A DNA stretch of 64,000 bases, taken from positions 1-64,000 of the forward strand of contig NZ_JAELTP010000005.1 in assembly GCF_016428915.1 (NCBI RefSeq), in the 5' to 3' direction. A program made the position numbers and the translations under genes. The notes under the pieces were generated by a model. The model had not been told where the DNA came from, made no database searches, and worked only from the letters and a program-made list of their open reading frames with translations. Below, one piece after another: positions 37,365 to 46,900 of the stretch. Within the stretch, counting starts at the first letter, position 1, and each line of letters starts with the position of its first letter. Source of the stretch: Pandoraea sp. ASV26 (GTDB taxonomy: Bacteria > Pseudomonadota > Gammaproteobacteria > Burkholderiales > Burkholderiaceae).

Positions 37365-38405
37365 ATGAGCAAGGCAGCAGGTTGGCTGCGGGGCGCGCTC
37401 GCCCTCGCGGTCTGCGGCGCGGCGGGCGCCGCCCACGCACAATCCAACGTATCGCTCTACGGTCAGGTCGACGCCTGGGTCGGGGCCGCCAAGGCACCCG
37501 GTGGCGAACGCGCGTGGACACAAGGCGGTGGCGGGATGTCCACGTCCTACTGGGGCATGAAGGGCTCGGAGGACCTTGGCGACGGCCTCAAGGCGATCTT
37601 CACCCTGGAAGACTTTTTCCTGCCGCAGAACGGACGTTACGGGCGTTTCACCGGCGACAGCTTCTTCTCGCGCAATGCCTACGTCGGACTGCAATCGAAC
37701 TCGCTCGGCACGGTCACGATGGGGCGTCTCACTACGTCCTATTTTGTCTCGACGATTCTGTTCAACCCGTTCGTCGACTCCTACACGTTCAGTCCGATGG
37801 TCTATCACACGTTCCTCGGCCTCGCGGGCCAGGGCATCGTCGGTGATTCGGGCTGGAACAATGCAGTGATGTATGCCACCCCCGACTACAAGGGGCTGGG
37901 CGCCAGCCTCTCGTACGCCTTTGGCAACAAGGCCGGTGAGATGGGCCAGAACAAGTGGAGCGCCGCCGCAATGTATTTCCACGGCCCGCTCGCCGCCACT
38001 CTCGCCTATCAGCAGGTGAAGTTCGACTCGACACCCGACGATCAGGCCGGCATCACTGGCTTTCGCAATCAGCAAGCCCTGCAAGCCGGTCTGACGTACG
38101 ACTTTCAGGTGGTCAAGCTCTACGGCCAGTATCAGTACATCAAGAACACCATCACCGGCGGCAATCTGACGTCGAACGGGGGGCAGTTGGGCGTGTCGGT
38201 GCCGCTCGGCGCAGGCAGCGTGATGGCTTCGTTCGCCTACACGAAGAATTCAGGCATGAATGACACGAGCCGAAACACCTGGGCCGTTGGCTACGATTAC
38301 AACCTCTCGAAGCGCACGGATCTCTACGTGGCCTATCTGAACGACAAGGTTTCCGGCCTCGAAGCCGGGAATACTTTCGGGATGGGCATGCGCACCAAGT
38401 TCTGA
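37365..38405 (+). CDS. Outer-membrane porin, Gram-negative OmpC-like
   Basis: 346 residues. The signal peptide is residues 1-25 (cleavage AHA|QS), followed by the family start SNVSLYGQVDAWVG. A 16-strand porin pattern follows: SYWGMKGSEDLGDGLKAIFTLE (the usual GLKA-F-LE motif), FSRNAYVGLQSNSLGTVTMGR, and a C-terminal GMGMRTKF ending in Phe, the outer-membrane assembly signal. It is a trimeric diffusion channel for small solutes; the eyelet selectivity cannot be judged. It is monocistronic, between the repeat-rich gap and the purine permease gene 91 bases on. Confidence 0.9.
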   Translation: MSKAAGWLRGALALAVCGAAGAAHAQSNVSLYGQVDAWVGAAKAPGGERAWTQGGGGMSTSYWGMKGSEDLGDGLKAIFTLEDFFLPQNGRYGRFTGDSFFSRNAYVGLQSNSLGTVTMGRLTTSYFVSTILFNPFVDSYTFSPMVYHTFLGLAGQGIVGDSGWNNAVMYATPDYKGLGASLSYAFGNKAGEMGQNKWSAAAMYFHGPLAATLAYQQVKFDSTPDDQAGITGFRNQQALQAGLTYDFQVVKLYGQYQYIKNTITGGNLTSNGGQLGVSVPLGAGSVMASFAYTKNSGMNDTSRNTWAVGYDYNLSKRTDLYVAYLNDKVSGLEAGNTFGMGMRTKF

Positions 38406-38496
38406 CAAACTCGGCCGCACGGGGTCTCGCGCAGTACAATGCGCGCGCCCCCGCCGCACACGGACAACGGCATAACAAAGTCACAAGGAGAGCACG

Positions 38497-39789
38497 TTGC
38501 TGACCAAATTCTTCAAACTCCAGGAGCATGGCTCCAATGTACGGACAGAAATGGTGGCAGGTCTCACGACCTTCCTGACCATGTCCTACATCATTTTCGT
38601 CAACCCCAATATCCTCGGCACGACCGGCATGGACAAGAGCGCCGTGTTCGTGGCGACCTGTCTTGCCGCCGCCATCGGCTCGATAGTGATGGCGTTCGTC
38701 GCCAACTACCCGATCGGTATGGCGCCAGGCATGGGGCTGAACGCGTTCTTCGCCTTCACGGTCGTCGGCGCAATGGGCTACACGTGGCAGCAGGCACTGG
38801 GGGCGGTGTTCATCTCCGGATGTCTGTTCATCATCCTGACGGTCACGGGCATACGCTCCTGGCTGATTGCCGGGGTACCCAAATCGTTGCGATGTGCAAT
38901 CGCTGCCGGTATCGGGCTGTTCCTCGCCATCATCGCGCTCGGTAACGCCGGTGTCGTCGTGGCCAACCCGGCAACGAAAATCGGTCTGGGCGACCTCCAC
39001 TCGCCGCAAGCCCTGCTCGCCATCTTCGGCTTCTTCCTGATTGCCGTACTCGACGCCCTGCGCGTGCGTGGTGCCATCCTGATCGGCATTCTGGTGGTCA
39101 CGGTGCTCTCGATGGTGCTGGGCCTGAATCAGTTCCAGGGCGTGTTCGCCATGCCGCCGAGCCTCGCCCCGACGTTCCTCCAACTCGACATTCCGGGCGC
39201 GCTGCACGCAGGCTTCGTTCACGTGATTCTCGCGTTCGTGCTGGTGGAAGTGTTCGACGCCACCGGCACGCTGATGGGCGTGGCAAAGCGCGCCGGTCTG
39301 CTCGAAGGCACGCAATACAAGGGCCTCGGACGCGCACTCTTCGCCGATTCGATCGCGATCTTCATCGGCTCGCTGCTGGGCACGAGCAGCACGACGGCCT
39401 ACGTGGAAAGCGCCTCCGGCGTTCAAGCCGGCGGCCGCACCGGCCTCACCGCGCTCACGATCGCCGTGCTCTTCATCCTCGCACTGTTCATCGCGCCGCT
39501 CGCCGGTTCGGTCCCCGCCTACGCAGCCGCCCCGGCGCTGCTGTACGTCGCCGGTCTGATGCTGCGCGAACTGCTCGACGTGGAGTGGGACGACGTCACG
39601 GAAGCCACCCCGGCCGCATTGACCGCACTGGCCATGCCGTTCACGTACTCGATCGCCACGGGTCTGGCATTCGGCTTCATCTCGTACGCCGTGCTCAAGC
39701 TGTTCACGGGCCGCGCGAAGGAAGTGCACCCCGCCGCCTGGGTGATCGCCGTCCTGTTCGTGCTGAAGTACGTGTTCTTCCCGGGCTGA
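38497..39789 (+). CDS. AzgA-type purine permease (NCS2 family, hypoxanthine/guanine/adenine)
   Basis: 430 residues; translation starts at TTG 38497, six bases after AAGGAG (38485-38490). About 13-14 membrane segments. AzgA-family marks are GLTTFLTMSYIIFVNP, ANYPIGMAPGMGLNAFFAF, IALGNAGVVVANPAT, and the substrate-site region FVLVEVFDATGTLMGVAKRAG and GSLLGTSSTTAYVESASG. It imports nucleobases with protons; E. coli relatives are AdeP and GhxP types, which prefer adenine or guanine and hypoxanthine. The gene is followed by a strong terminator. The rare TTG start may lower its translation. Confidence 0.88.
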   Translation: MLTKFFKLQEHGSNVRTEMVAGLTTFLTMSYIIFVNPNILGTTGMDKSAVFVATCLAAAIGSIVMAFVANYPIGMAPGMGLNAFFAFTVVGAMGYTWQQALGAVFISGCLFIILTVTGIRSWLIAGVPKSLRCAIAAGIGLFLAIIALGNAGVVVANPATKIGLGDLHSPQALLAIFGFFLIAVLDALRVRGAILIGILVVTVLSMVLGLNQFQGVFAMPPSLAPTFLQLDIPGALHAGFVHVILAFVLVEVFDATGTLMGVAKRAGLLEGTQYKGLGRALFADSIAIFIGSLLGTSSTTAYVESASGVQAGGRTGLTALTIAVLFILALFIAPLAGSVPAYAAAPALLYVAGLMLRELLDVEWDDVTEATPAALTALAMPFTYSIATGLAFGFISYAVLKLFTGRAKEVHPAAWVIAVLFVLKYVFFPG

Positions 39790-39811
39790 TCGTTTCGACC
39801 TCCCGATGACA

Positions 39812-39847
39812 AAACAGCCCGCCGGAGCATTCCCCGGCGGGCTGTTT
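39812..39847 (+). terminator. Rho-independent terminator after the purine permease gene
   Basis: A 14-bp stem (39812-39825 with 39834-39847), GC-rich in the middle, A-rich on the left and T-rich on the right. It may also serve the convergent GNAT gene. Confidence 0.85.
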
Positions 39848-39909
39848 CGTTTGTTGAGGCGCTTACGTCGCAGTGTGGCAGTGGCAATACCTTTTGCCCT
39901 GCGCTGCAC

Positions 39910-40635
39910 TCAGACCCTTGCGGCCGAGATCAACGCAGCCAGCCCCGCACGATGCTCACCCTTGGCATCGAAGTTCTCCGGCGACAGCCATTGCTCGAAC
40001 CCGCGGCTGATGGCCGGCCACTCGCCATCGGTGATCGAGAACCACGCAGTGTCGCGACTGCGCCCCCGGTAGACGATCGCCTGACGGAAGATGCCCTCGA
40101 ACGTGAAACCATAGCGCGCCGCCGCTCGGCGCGACGGCGCATTGAGGGCGTCGCACTTCCATTCGTATCGACGATAACCCAACTCGTCGAACGCACGACG
40201 CATCAACAAGTACTGCGCCTCCGTGCCCGCGCGCGTGCGCTTGAGCAACGGCGAATACGCCACATGCCCCACCTCGATCACACCGTTGGCCGCGTCAATG
40301 CGCATGAGCGCCAACGTTCCCACCGCCCTGCCCGTCTCACGATCGATGATCGCGTGATGCAACGGGTCCGTAGACGCCGCCAGCTTGGTCGCGTAAGCAT
40401 AGTAGCTGTCAAAGTCCGGGAACGGCCCCCCACTCATGTACGTCCAGTCGCGCCCATCCGCTGCACTCGCGTATGCCTCGTACAAATCCTTCGCATGACG
40501 CTCCACGTCAATCGGCTCGACCCGACAGTAACGGCCCTCCATCGGCGTGCGCGACGGCTGAGCACGCGGCGTCCAATCGGGCAAGGGCGGGCCAATCGGC
40601 TGGTCGTACTCGTTGAAGTTCGGTGCGTCGGTCAT
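39910..40635 (-). CDS. GNAT family N-acetyltransferase (RimJ/RimL-like)
   Basis: 241 residues. The acetyltransferase fold spans about 35-205: VGTLALMRIDAANGVIEVGHVAYSP (strand 4 region), TEAQYLLMRRAFDELGYRRYEWKCDALN, and SRRAAARYGFTFEGIFRQAIVYRGRSRDTAWFSI split across the motif B region. The layout matches RimJ/RimL-type enzymes that acetylate protein N-termini or small amines. The N-terminal 25 residues are Pro-rich. It is divergent from a MocR-type regulator, with TGGTRC boxes between, so it is likely controlled by that regulator. Confidence 0.82.
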   Translation of the reverse strand: MTDAPNFNEYDQPIGPPLPDWTPRAQPSRTPMEGRYCRVEPIDVERHAKDLYEAYASAADGRDWTYMSGGPFPDFDSYYAYATKLAASTDPLHHAIIDRETGRAVGTLALMRIDAANGVIEVGHVAYSPLLKRTRAGTEAQYLLMRRAFDELGYRRYEWKCDALNAPSRRAAARYGFTFEGIFRQAIVYRGRSRDTAWFSITDGEWPAISRGFEQWLSPENFDAKGEHRAGLAALISAARV

Positions 40636-40695
40636 GTGCTGGTTTCTCCAGAAAGCGTGTTGACATTCTGCTCATGACGCTCAAAGTAGCGCTTC

Positions 40696-40741
40696 AGTGG
40701 TACGATTAAAAGCACCACTCTTGATGAATCTCATGGTGCCA
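40696..40741. promoter_or_regulatory. Candidate MocR-type operator cluster
   Basis: Three related boxes: TGGTAC (40698-40703), GCACCA (40712-40717) and TGGTGCC (40734-40740). The first two form an inverted pair, the third is a direct copy. They lie in the 258-bp divergent region between the GNAT and MocR genes, close to the GNAT side. MocR/PdxR proteins are known to bind repeats of this sort. Confidence 0.55.
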
Positions 40742-40893
40742 GGAATGCTGCCAAACCCGATGCAAGCCAGACCGGAGCCCCATCCCGCCACTCAGACATT
40801 GACCCAACTTGCAGCGGGACGGGGCTCCGGTCCGGCCTCATCCGCACCCGGTCATTCCTGAACACCCTCTTTCCCCTCTCCCTGCCCTTCATC

Positions 40894-42471
40894 ATGGCCG
40901 CCGCCCCGAAAACCTCTCTCGCTGCCCACGATCACTCGCCGGAGAACGTCGCCGCACTCTTCGACAGTCCGCTCTCCCTCGGGCCCGGCCGCGCAACCTC
41001 ACTCCAGAAACAACTGCTCTCACGCCTCAAACGCGCCATCCTCGAAGGTCGCCTGCCCGCCGGTGCCCGACTCCCCGCCTCACGCACCCTCGCCGAAGAC
41101 CTCGCCGTCTCCCGTAACACCGTCTCCATCGTCTACGATCAACTCGCCGCCGAAGGCTTCATCGTCCCCCACCGACTCGGTACCCGCGTCGCCCAACTCT
41201 CGCTCGACCCGCACTTCGCCGCCGAAGCCGCCAAACGAAAGGCCGACGCACTGATAACGCCCCCGGCACCCAACGATCCGCCCGCTACGCCCATTACCCC
41301 CGCCGCCTCCCGACGCCTCCAACGCCTGCCCGCCACCCGGCACGCCGCGCGCGCCGACGAGACACCACTCCCGTTTACACCCGGGGTGCCCGCGCTCACA
41401 CGCTTTCCCGCCAGCACCTGGCGACGCACGCTCGAGCGCGTCATGCGTGAAGCCCAACCCCGCCAATACCACTACGGCGACCCGCTCGGGGAACCCGCGC
41501 TGCGCGAAGCCATCGCCGAGCACCTCCGCATCTCACGCGGCGTGCGCTGCGAAGCTTCCCAAGTCGTTATCACGGAAGGCGCCCACGAGGCGCTGATTCT
41601 TTGCGTTCGCTTGCTGACCGATCCGGGCGATACGGTCTGGATGGAAGATCCCGGCTATCGCGGCGCCAAGGCCGCGTTCCATGCCAGCGATGTTCGCCTG
41701 CAAGCGCTGCGTGTCGATGAGGAAGGGATCGTGATTCCGGAAGGTCTGTGGGAAAAGGCGCCGCCACGGCTGGTGTATGTCACCCCCTCGCACCAATACC
41801 CGCTTGGCAGTGTGCTGTCCGCCTCGCGCCGCCTCGACCTGATCGCCAACGCTCGGCAACACGGCACCTGGATTCTGGAAGACGACTACGACAGCGAGTT
41901 TCGCCATCAAGGCGAACCCATCGCCGCCATGCAAGGCATGGTGCCGGATAGCCCCGTGGTCTACGTCGGCACATTCAGCAAGACGATGTTTCCCGCACTG
42001 CGCCTCGGCTTCCTGATTCTGCCCGCGACACTCGCCACCCAAGCCCGCGATGCCCTCGACGAACTGCTGCGCGGCGGTCATCGCTTCGAGCAACTCGCAC
42101 TGGCTGATTTCATCCGGAGTGGGCAATTTGCGCGGCATCTCGGCCGCATGCGACGTCTGTATCGGGAACGCCAGACAGCATTGCGTGACGCGCTGGCCAC
42201 GTATTTCGACCCGGCCTATGCGGTGATCGGTGAGCGCTGCGGCCTGCACCTGACAGTGCGGCTCGATCCCGAATTCCCCGATAAGGCCATCGTGGCCGCT
42301 GCACAGCGCGAAGGCATCGGCCCCCGCGCCCTGTCGAGCTTTGCACTCGACCCGCAGCCTACGGATAACGGCCTCGTGATCGGCTACGGAGATACGGACG
42401 CTGCGCGGATCCCCGGTCTGATCAAGCGGCTGGCCGCCATCGTGGCGGCGCAAAAGTCGGCGGCAAGCTAA
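40894..42471 (+). CDS. MocR/GabR family PLP-dependent transcriptional regulator
   Basis: 525 residues. An N-terminal GntR-type winged helix spans about 35-110 (SLQKQLLSRLKRAILEGRLP, ASRTLAEDLAVSRNTVSIVYDQL, GTRVA), followed by a linker of about 60 residues rich in Pro/Ala. A fold-type-I aminotransferase domain spans about 150-520. The PLP-binding lysine is Lys363 in GTFSKTMFPALRLG; ILEDDYDSEFRH holds the pyridine-binding Asp, and MEDPGYRG and YVTPSHQYPLG line the site. Such proteins use PLP or an amino-acid adduct as effector. It is divergent from the GNAT gene. The effector and full regulon are unknown; pdxR or gabR naming is not justified from sequence alone. Confidence 0.85.
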   Translation: MAAAPKTSLAAHDHSPENVAALFDSPLSLGPGRATSLQKQLLSRLKRAILEGRLPAGARLPASRTLAEDLAVSRNTVSIVYDQLAAEGFIVPHRLGTRVAQLSLDPHFAAEAAKRKADALITPPAPNDPPATPITPAASRRLQRLPATRHAARADETPLPFTPGVPALTRFPASTWRRTLERVMREAQPRQYHYGDPLGEPALREAIAEHLRISRGVRCEASQVVITEGAHEALILCVRLLTDPGDTVWMEDPGYRGAKAAFHASDVRLQALRVDEEGIVIPEGLWEKAPPRLVYVTPSHQYPLGSVLSASRRLDLIANARQHGTWILEDDYDSEFRHQGEPIAAMQGMVPDSPVVYVGTFSKTMFPALRLGFLILPATLATQARDALDELLRGGHRFEQLALADFIRSGQFARHLGRMRRLYRERQTALRDALATYFDPAYAVIGERCGLHLTVRLDPEFPDKAIVAAAQREGIGPRALSSFALDPQPTDNGLVIGYGDTDAARIPGLIKRLAAIVAAQKSAAS

Positions 42472-42489
42472 AGACGCCGCCGCACGGTA

Positions 42490-43710
42490 TTACGCGGTCT
42501 GTGCGACTTTCTTCTCGGCTTCGCGCGCCTGCGCATTGCGCGCCATCCACAACGTCAGTAACACGGCCGCGATGGCTGCGATGGCCGCACACAGGTAAAC
42601 CTCGGCATACCCGTACGCCCCCACGATCAGGCCCGCGACCGGTCCCGTCACGCCAAGCGCAACGTCGAGGAAGACGGAGTACGCGCCCAACGCCGCTCCC
42701 CGGTTCTGTGCCGGCACCAGATTGACGGCTGCCACACCCAGCGACGGGAACACCAGCGAGAAGCCAGCCCCCGCGAGCGCCGCGCCCAACAACGCCGTGA
42801 AGGCAGTCGGCGCAATGCCGAGCACGATCAGGCCGAACGCTTCGAGCGCGAAAGACACCATGGCAACACGGTAGCCGCCGAAGCGTGCGATGCTGCTGCC
42901 AAGCACCAGCCGCACGCCCATGAAGCACAAGCCGAACGCGGTCAGCGCAAGCGCTGCGTTGTTCCAGTGATGGCTTGCGTAGTAAAGGGTGATGAACGTC
43001 GAAATGGCGCCAAAGCCGATGGAGCCCAGCGCCAGACCCATGCCGAACGGCAACACGCGCCCCAGCACCGCACGGAACGCCAGGCGCTCGCCGTGGATGA
43101 CAGGCGTCGCTCGCTTCATGCGCGCCAACACCAACCCCACGATGCCCGACAGCGCAATCGCACCGCCCAGCGCCTCGATGCCATACGCGCTATCGAGCGC
43201 GACACCCAACGGCGCGCCCAGCGCCAACGCGCCATACGTCGCAACGCCATTCCACGAGATGACCCGCGCGGTGTGCGACGGCCCCACCTGACCGATACCC
43301 CACATAATCGCGCCCGTCGACACCCAGCTCTCGCCGAAACCCAGCACGAGACGCCCGAGAATCAGCGTGAGAAGCGACAGCCACGCCACGCCGGAGAACA
43401 CACCGGCCAACGCCACGAGCAACCCGGATGCGCCACAGGCCACCAGCCCGCACAGCACGGTGCGCTTCGGCCCCCAGGCGTCGGCGGTACGCCCCGCGTA
43501 CGGACGCGAGAGCAACGTCGCCAGATACTGGACACTGATGGCCAACCCCGCAACGACCGAGCTGTAAGCCAGATCCACGTGCACGAACGACGGCAGCACC
43601 GCGAGCGGCAAACCGATCGTCAGATAGCAGAGGAACGTGAAGAACACGGTGGAGACGATCTGCAACGTCGTGGCGAACTGGCCGTTCGCAGGGCGGGTGT
43701 CGTTGGGCAT
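42490..43710 (-). CDS. MFS transporter, YhhS-like
   Basis: 406 residues from ATG 43710 ([12 protein letters not shown]); frame sequence out to 43773 is Arg-rich and was left out. Twelve membrane segments; YhhS-type landmarks are [64 protein letters not shown], and [21 protein letters not shown]. It is paralogous to the gene at 33013-34239. Members are uncharacterised exporters, some linked to glyphosate or arabinose efflux in overexpression work. It is convergent with the MocR gene (18-base gap). A GTAAACGCTTA element lies about 125 bases upstream. Confidence 0.82.
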   Translation of the reverse strand: MPNDTRPANGQFATTLQIVSTVFFTFLCYLTIGLPLAVLPSFVHVDLAYSSVVAGLAISVQYLATLLSRPYAGRTADAWGPKRTVLCGLVACGASGLLVALAGVFSGVAWLSLLTLILGRLVLGFGESWVSTGAIMWGIGQVGPSHTARVISWNGVATYGALALGAPLGVALDSAYGIEALGGAIALSGIVGLVLARMKRATPVIHGERLAFRAVLGRVLPFGMGLALGSIGFGAISTFITLYYASHHWNNAALALTAFGLCFMGVRLVLGSSIARFGGYRVAMVSFALEAFGLIVLGIAPTAFTALLGAALAGAGFSLVFPSLGVAAVNLVPAQNRGAALGAYSVFLDVALGVTGPVAGLIVGAYGYAEVYLCAAIAAIAAVLLTLWMARNAQAREAEKKVAQTA

Positions 43711-43912
43711 TGCGCAGGGAATCAGGAATCGACGAAACCCCAGGACGCGCCAACCCGCGCGACGGGCAAGCATTCGCGCGGGTCAACTCAATCCTAGGGT
43801 TTTCCCGGATGATACGCCGTTTCGCATCTTTTGTGTAAACGCTTAAAAAATGTCACGACCCGGATTTCCGGCGACCGATTGCCCGCGCGCGCCGCGTTTC
43901 GCCCGACAAGTC

Positions 43913-46900
43913 TCAGCGCCCGACCTCCGCCAACGCCTTCAGGCTCACCGAGAGCATGGCGAGATCGGCACTGCCCACTGCCACCTGATCAGCGAGTACA
44001 CGGTGATAACGCGTCAACGCCTCGGCATGCGCGCGCTGCCACCCGGCGACAAGCTTGGCTGCGGGACTTTGCTCAGCGGCGTCAATGGCGTGGCCATCTG
44101 CATCGCCCCGCCCACCACCACTGCCCTCATCACCATCGCCACCATCGCCCCCCTCCAGCACGCTTGCCGTCAAACGCCGCCGCAACACCGACAACTCTTC
44201 GAGCAACGTGGCGCGCGCGAGCCGCTGCCAGTGCGTCTGCATCGGCAAGCCCAGCACGCCGGTCTGCAACCAGCCGTAGCCGAGCGGCGCATCGAGCGCG
44301 AAATACACCTGCGCGGCAAGCGCCGGCTCGCGCCCGCTGGTGCTGGCCACTTCGGCGATATCGAGCAACGCCACGCGTGCGCCGATACCCGCCGCCGTTT
44401 GCGCGAGCGACGACGGCACACCGGCGTCGATCATAGCCTGCGCCTTGATGCGAGCGTCGTCGGCCGCGTCACCGCTGACCAGGGTGTCGAGCGTAGGCAG
44501 AATCGGATCGAGTACGCCTCGCAACCGCTCGACGGTCTGCGGCACGTCTGTCAATCGACGACGCAAGAACCACAAGGTCGCCTGCTCGTGCCACTGCGCG
44601 ATGGCCGCAAAGAGCGACGCCTGCGTCTCGTGAGACACACGCGCGTCAAGCGCATCGACCTCGCGCCAAAGGGCGTCAAGGTCGTAGGCGCCGCGCGCTG
44701 CCAGACTCGCCCGCACAACGTCGGCCGGCTCCGCCCCGGTCTCCTCGCTCAACCGGTGTACGAACGTCACGCCGGCGCGATTGACGAGCGCATTGGCGTG
44801 CATCGTGGCGAGAATTTCGCGTTTGAGCGGATGACGCAGCATCGCCGCACCGCACCGGCTCGCCAGCGGCGTGGGGAAGTACGACGGCAAGTCCTGCGCA
44901 ACGAAGTCGGCATCCGGCAAATCGCTCTCGAGCAATACGTCGTAGAGCCACATCTTGCTGTACGCCATGAGCACGGCGCGCTCCGGCGACGTCAGCCCCG
45001 CCCCCGCCGCGCGACGCGCGTCGAGCGCCTCGTCGTCAGGCAGGAACTCGATGGCGCGCACGAGCCGCTGCGCTCGCTCCAGATACCGCATGAAGCGCGC
45101 ATCGCCGTCGAGCGCCGCCGCCGCACGCAACCGTCCCAGCGACAACGCCTGCGTCTGCAAATAGTTGTCGCTCAACACGAGCCTGCCGACCTCTTCGGTC
45201 ATTTCCGCGAGCAATGTGTTGCGTTGCTTGAGCGTCATCTCCCCATCGGTTACCACCAGACCCAGCAAAATCTTGATGTTGACCTCGTGATCGGAACAGT
45301 CGACACCCGCCGAGTTGTCGATGGCATCGGTGTTGATGCGCCCGCCGTGCTGCGCGTACTCGATGCGCCCGAGTTGCGTGAGTCCGAGATTGCCGCCCTC
45401 GGCCACGACCTTGCAGCGCAGCTCTGCACCGTTCACGCGCAAACCGTCGTTGGCGCGATCGCCCACCTGTGCGTGAGTCTCGGTGCTCGCTTTCACGTAC
45501 GTACCGATGCCGCCGTTGTAGAGCAGATCGACCGGGGCTTTCAACAGGGCACGCAACAGGTCGGTCGGGGCCATCTCGGTGGCGTCGGTGCCGATTAGTT
45601 CGCGCACCTGCGGCGAGAGCGCAATGGCCTTGGCCGTGCGCGGGAACACGCCGCCGCCCTCGGAGATGAGACGCGTGTCGTAATCGGCCCAACTGGAGCG
45701 CGGCAGTTGGAACATGCGCTCCCGCTCGGCGAAGGACGTCGCCGCATCGGGTGCCGGGTCGAGGAAGATGTGCCGATGGTCGAACGCCGCTACGAGGCGA
45801 ATGTGCTTCGAGAGCAACATGCCGTTGCCGAAGACGTCGCCCGACATGTCGCCGATGCCGATCACCGTGAAGTCCTGCGTCTGGGTGTCGACGCCCATCT
45901 CGCTGAAGTGACGCTTCACGGACTCCCACGCGCCGCGCGCCGTGATGGCCATCTTCTTGTGGTCGTAGCCGACCGAGCCGCCTGACGCGAAGGCGTCGCC
46001 AAGCCAGAAGCCGTACTCCGCCGAAATGGCATTGGCGTAGTCGGAGAACGTGGCCGTGCCCTTGTCCGCCGCCACGACGAGATACGGATCGTCGCCATCG
46101 ATACGCACGGTTTGCGGCGGCGGCACCAGTTGGCCGTCGACATAGTTGTCGGTCAGATCCAGCAGGCCGCGCAGGAATGTCTGGTAACACGCCACGCCCT
46201 CGGCCAGATAGGCATCCCGATCGCCGGGCGACGGCGGCTGCTTCACCACGAAGCCGCCCTTCGAGCCGACCGGCACGATGACGGTGTTCTTCACCATCTG
46301 CGCCTTCACGAGCCCCAGCACCTCCGTGCGGAAGTCCTCGCGGCGATCCGACCAGCGCAGGCCGCCACGCGCGACGCGTCCGCCGCGCAGATGCACGCCT
46401 TCCACGCGAGGCGAGTACACCCAGATCTCGAACATCGGCTTCGGGTCGGGTAGCCCCGGCACCTTCGACGGATCGAATTTGAACGACAGGTAAGCCTTCT
46501 GCGTGACGCCGTCCTTGCCCGTCTGGAAGTAGTTGGTGCGCAAGGTGGCTTCGAGCACGCCCAGGAATTGGCGAAGAATGCGGTCCTCGTCGAGATTGGG
46601 AACGTCTTCGAGCGCGGCGTGAATCTGCGCGCGCAACCGCTCCGCCTGCGACGCACGAGCCTGCTCACTCAAGGCCGGATCGAAGCGTGCTAGGAACAAG
46701 CGCACGAGCATGCCTGCAATCGACGGATTCCCGGTCAGCGCGCTCTCGATGTACGCATTGCTGAAGGTTGACCCCACCTGACGGATGTACTTCGCGTACG
46801 CCCGAAGAATGCGCACTTCTCGCCACGTCAGCCCGGCCTGCAACACCAGCCGGTTGAGATCGTCGTTCTCCACGTCGCCCGCCCAGATGCGCGCGAAGGC

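Noticed and set aside
38152-39909. 585-codon open frame antisense to the porin and purine permease genes
   Set aside because: Composition rich in Arg, Glu, Gln, His as expected for a shadow frame; it spans two real genes and a terminator.
43850-45598. 582-codon frame antisense to gdhB
   Set aside because: Shadow frame with no motif; gdhB motifs on the other strand are unambiguous.
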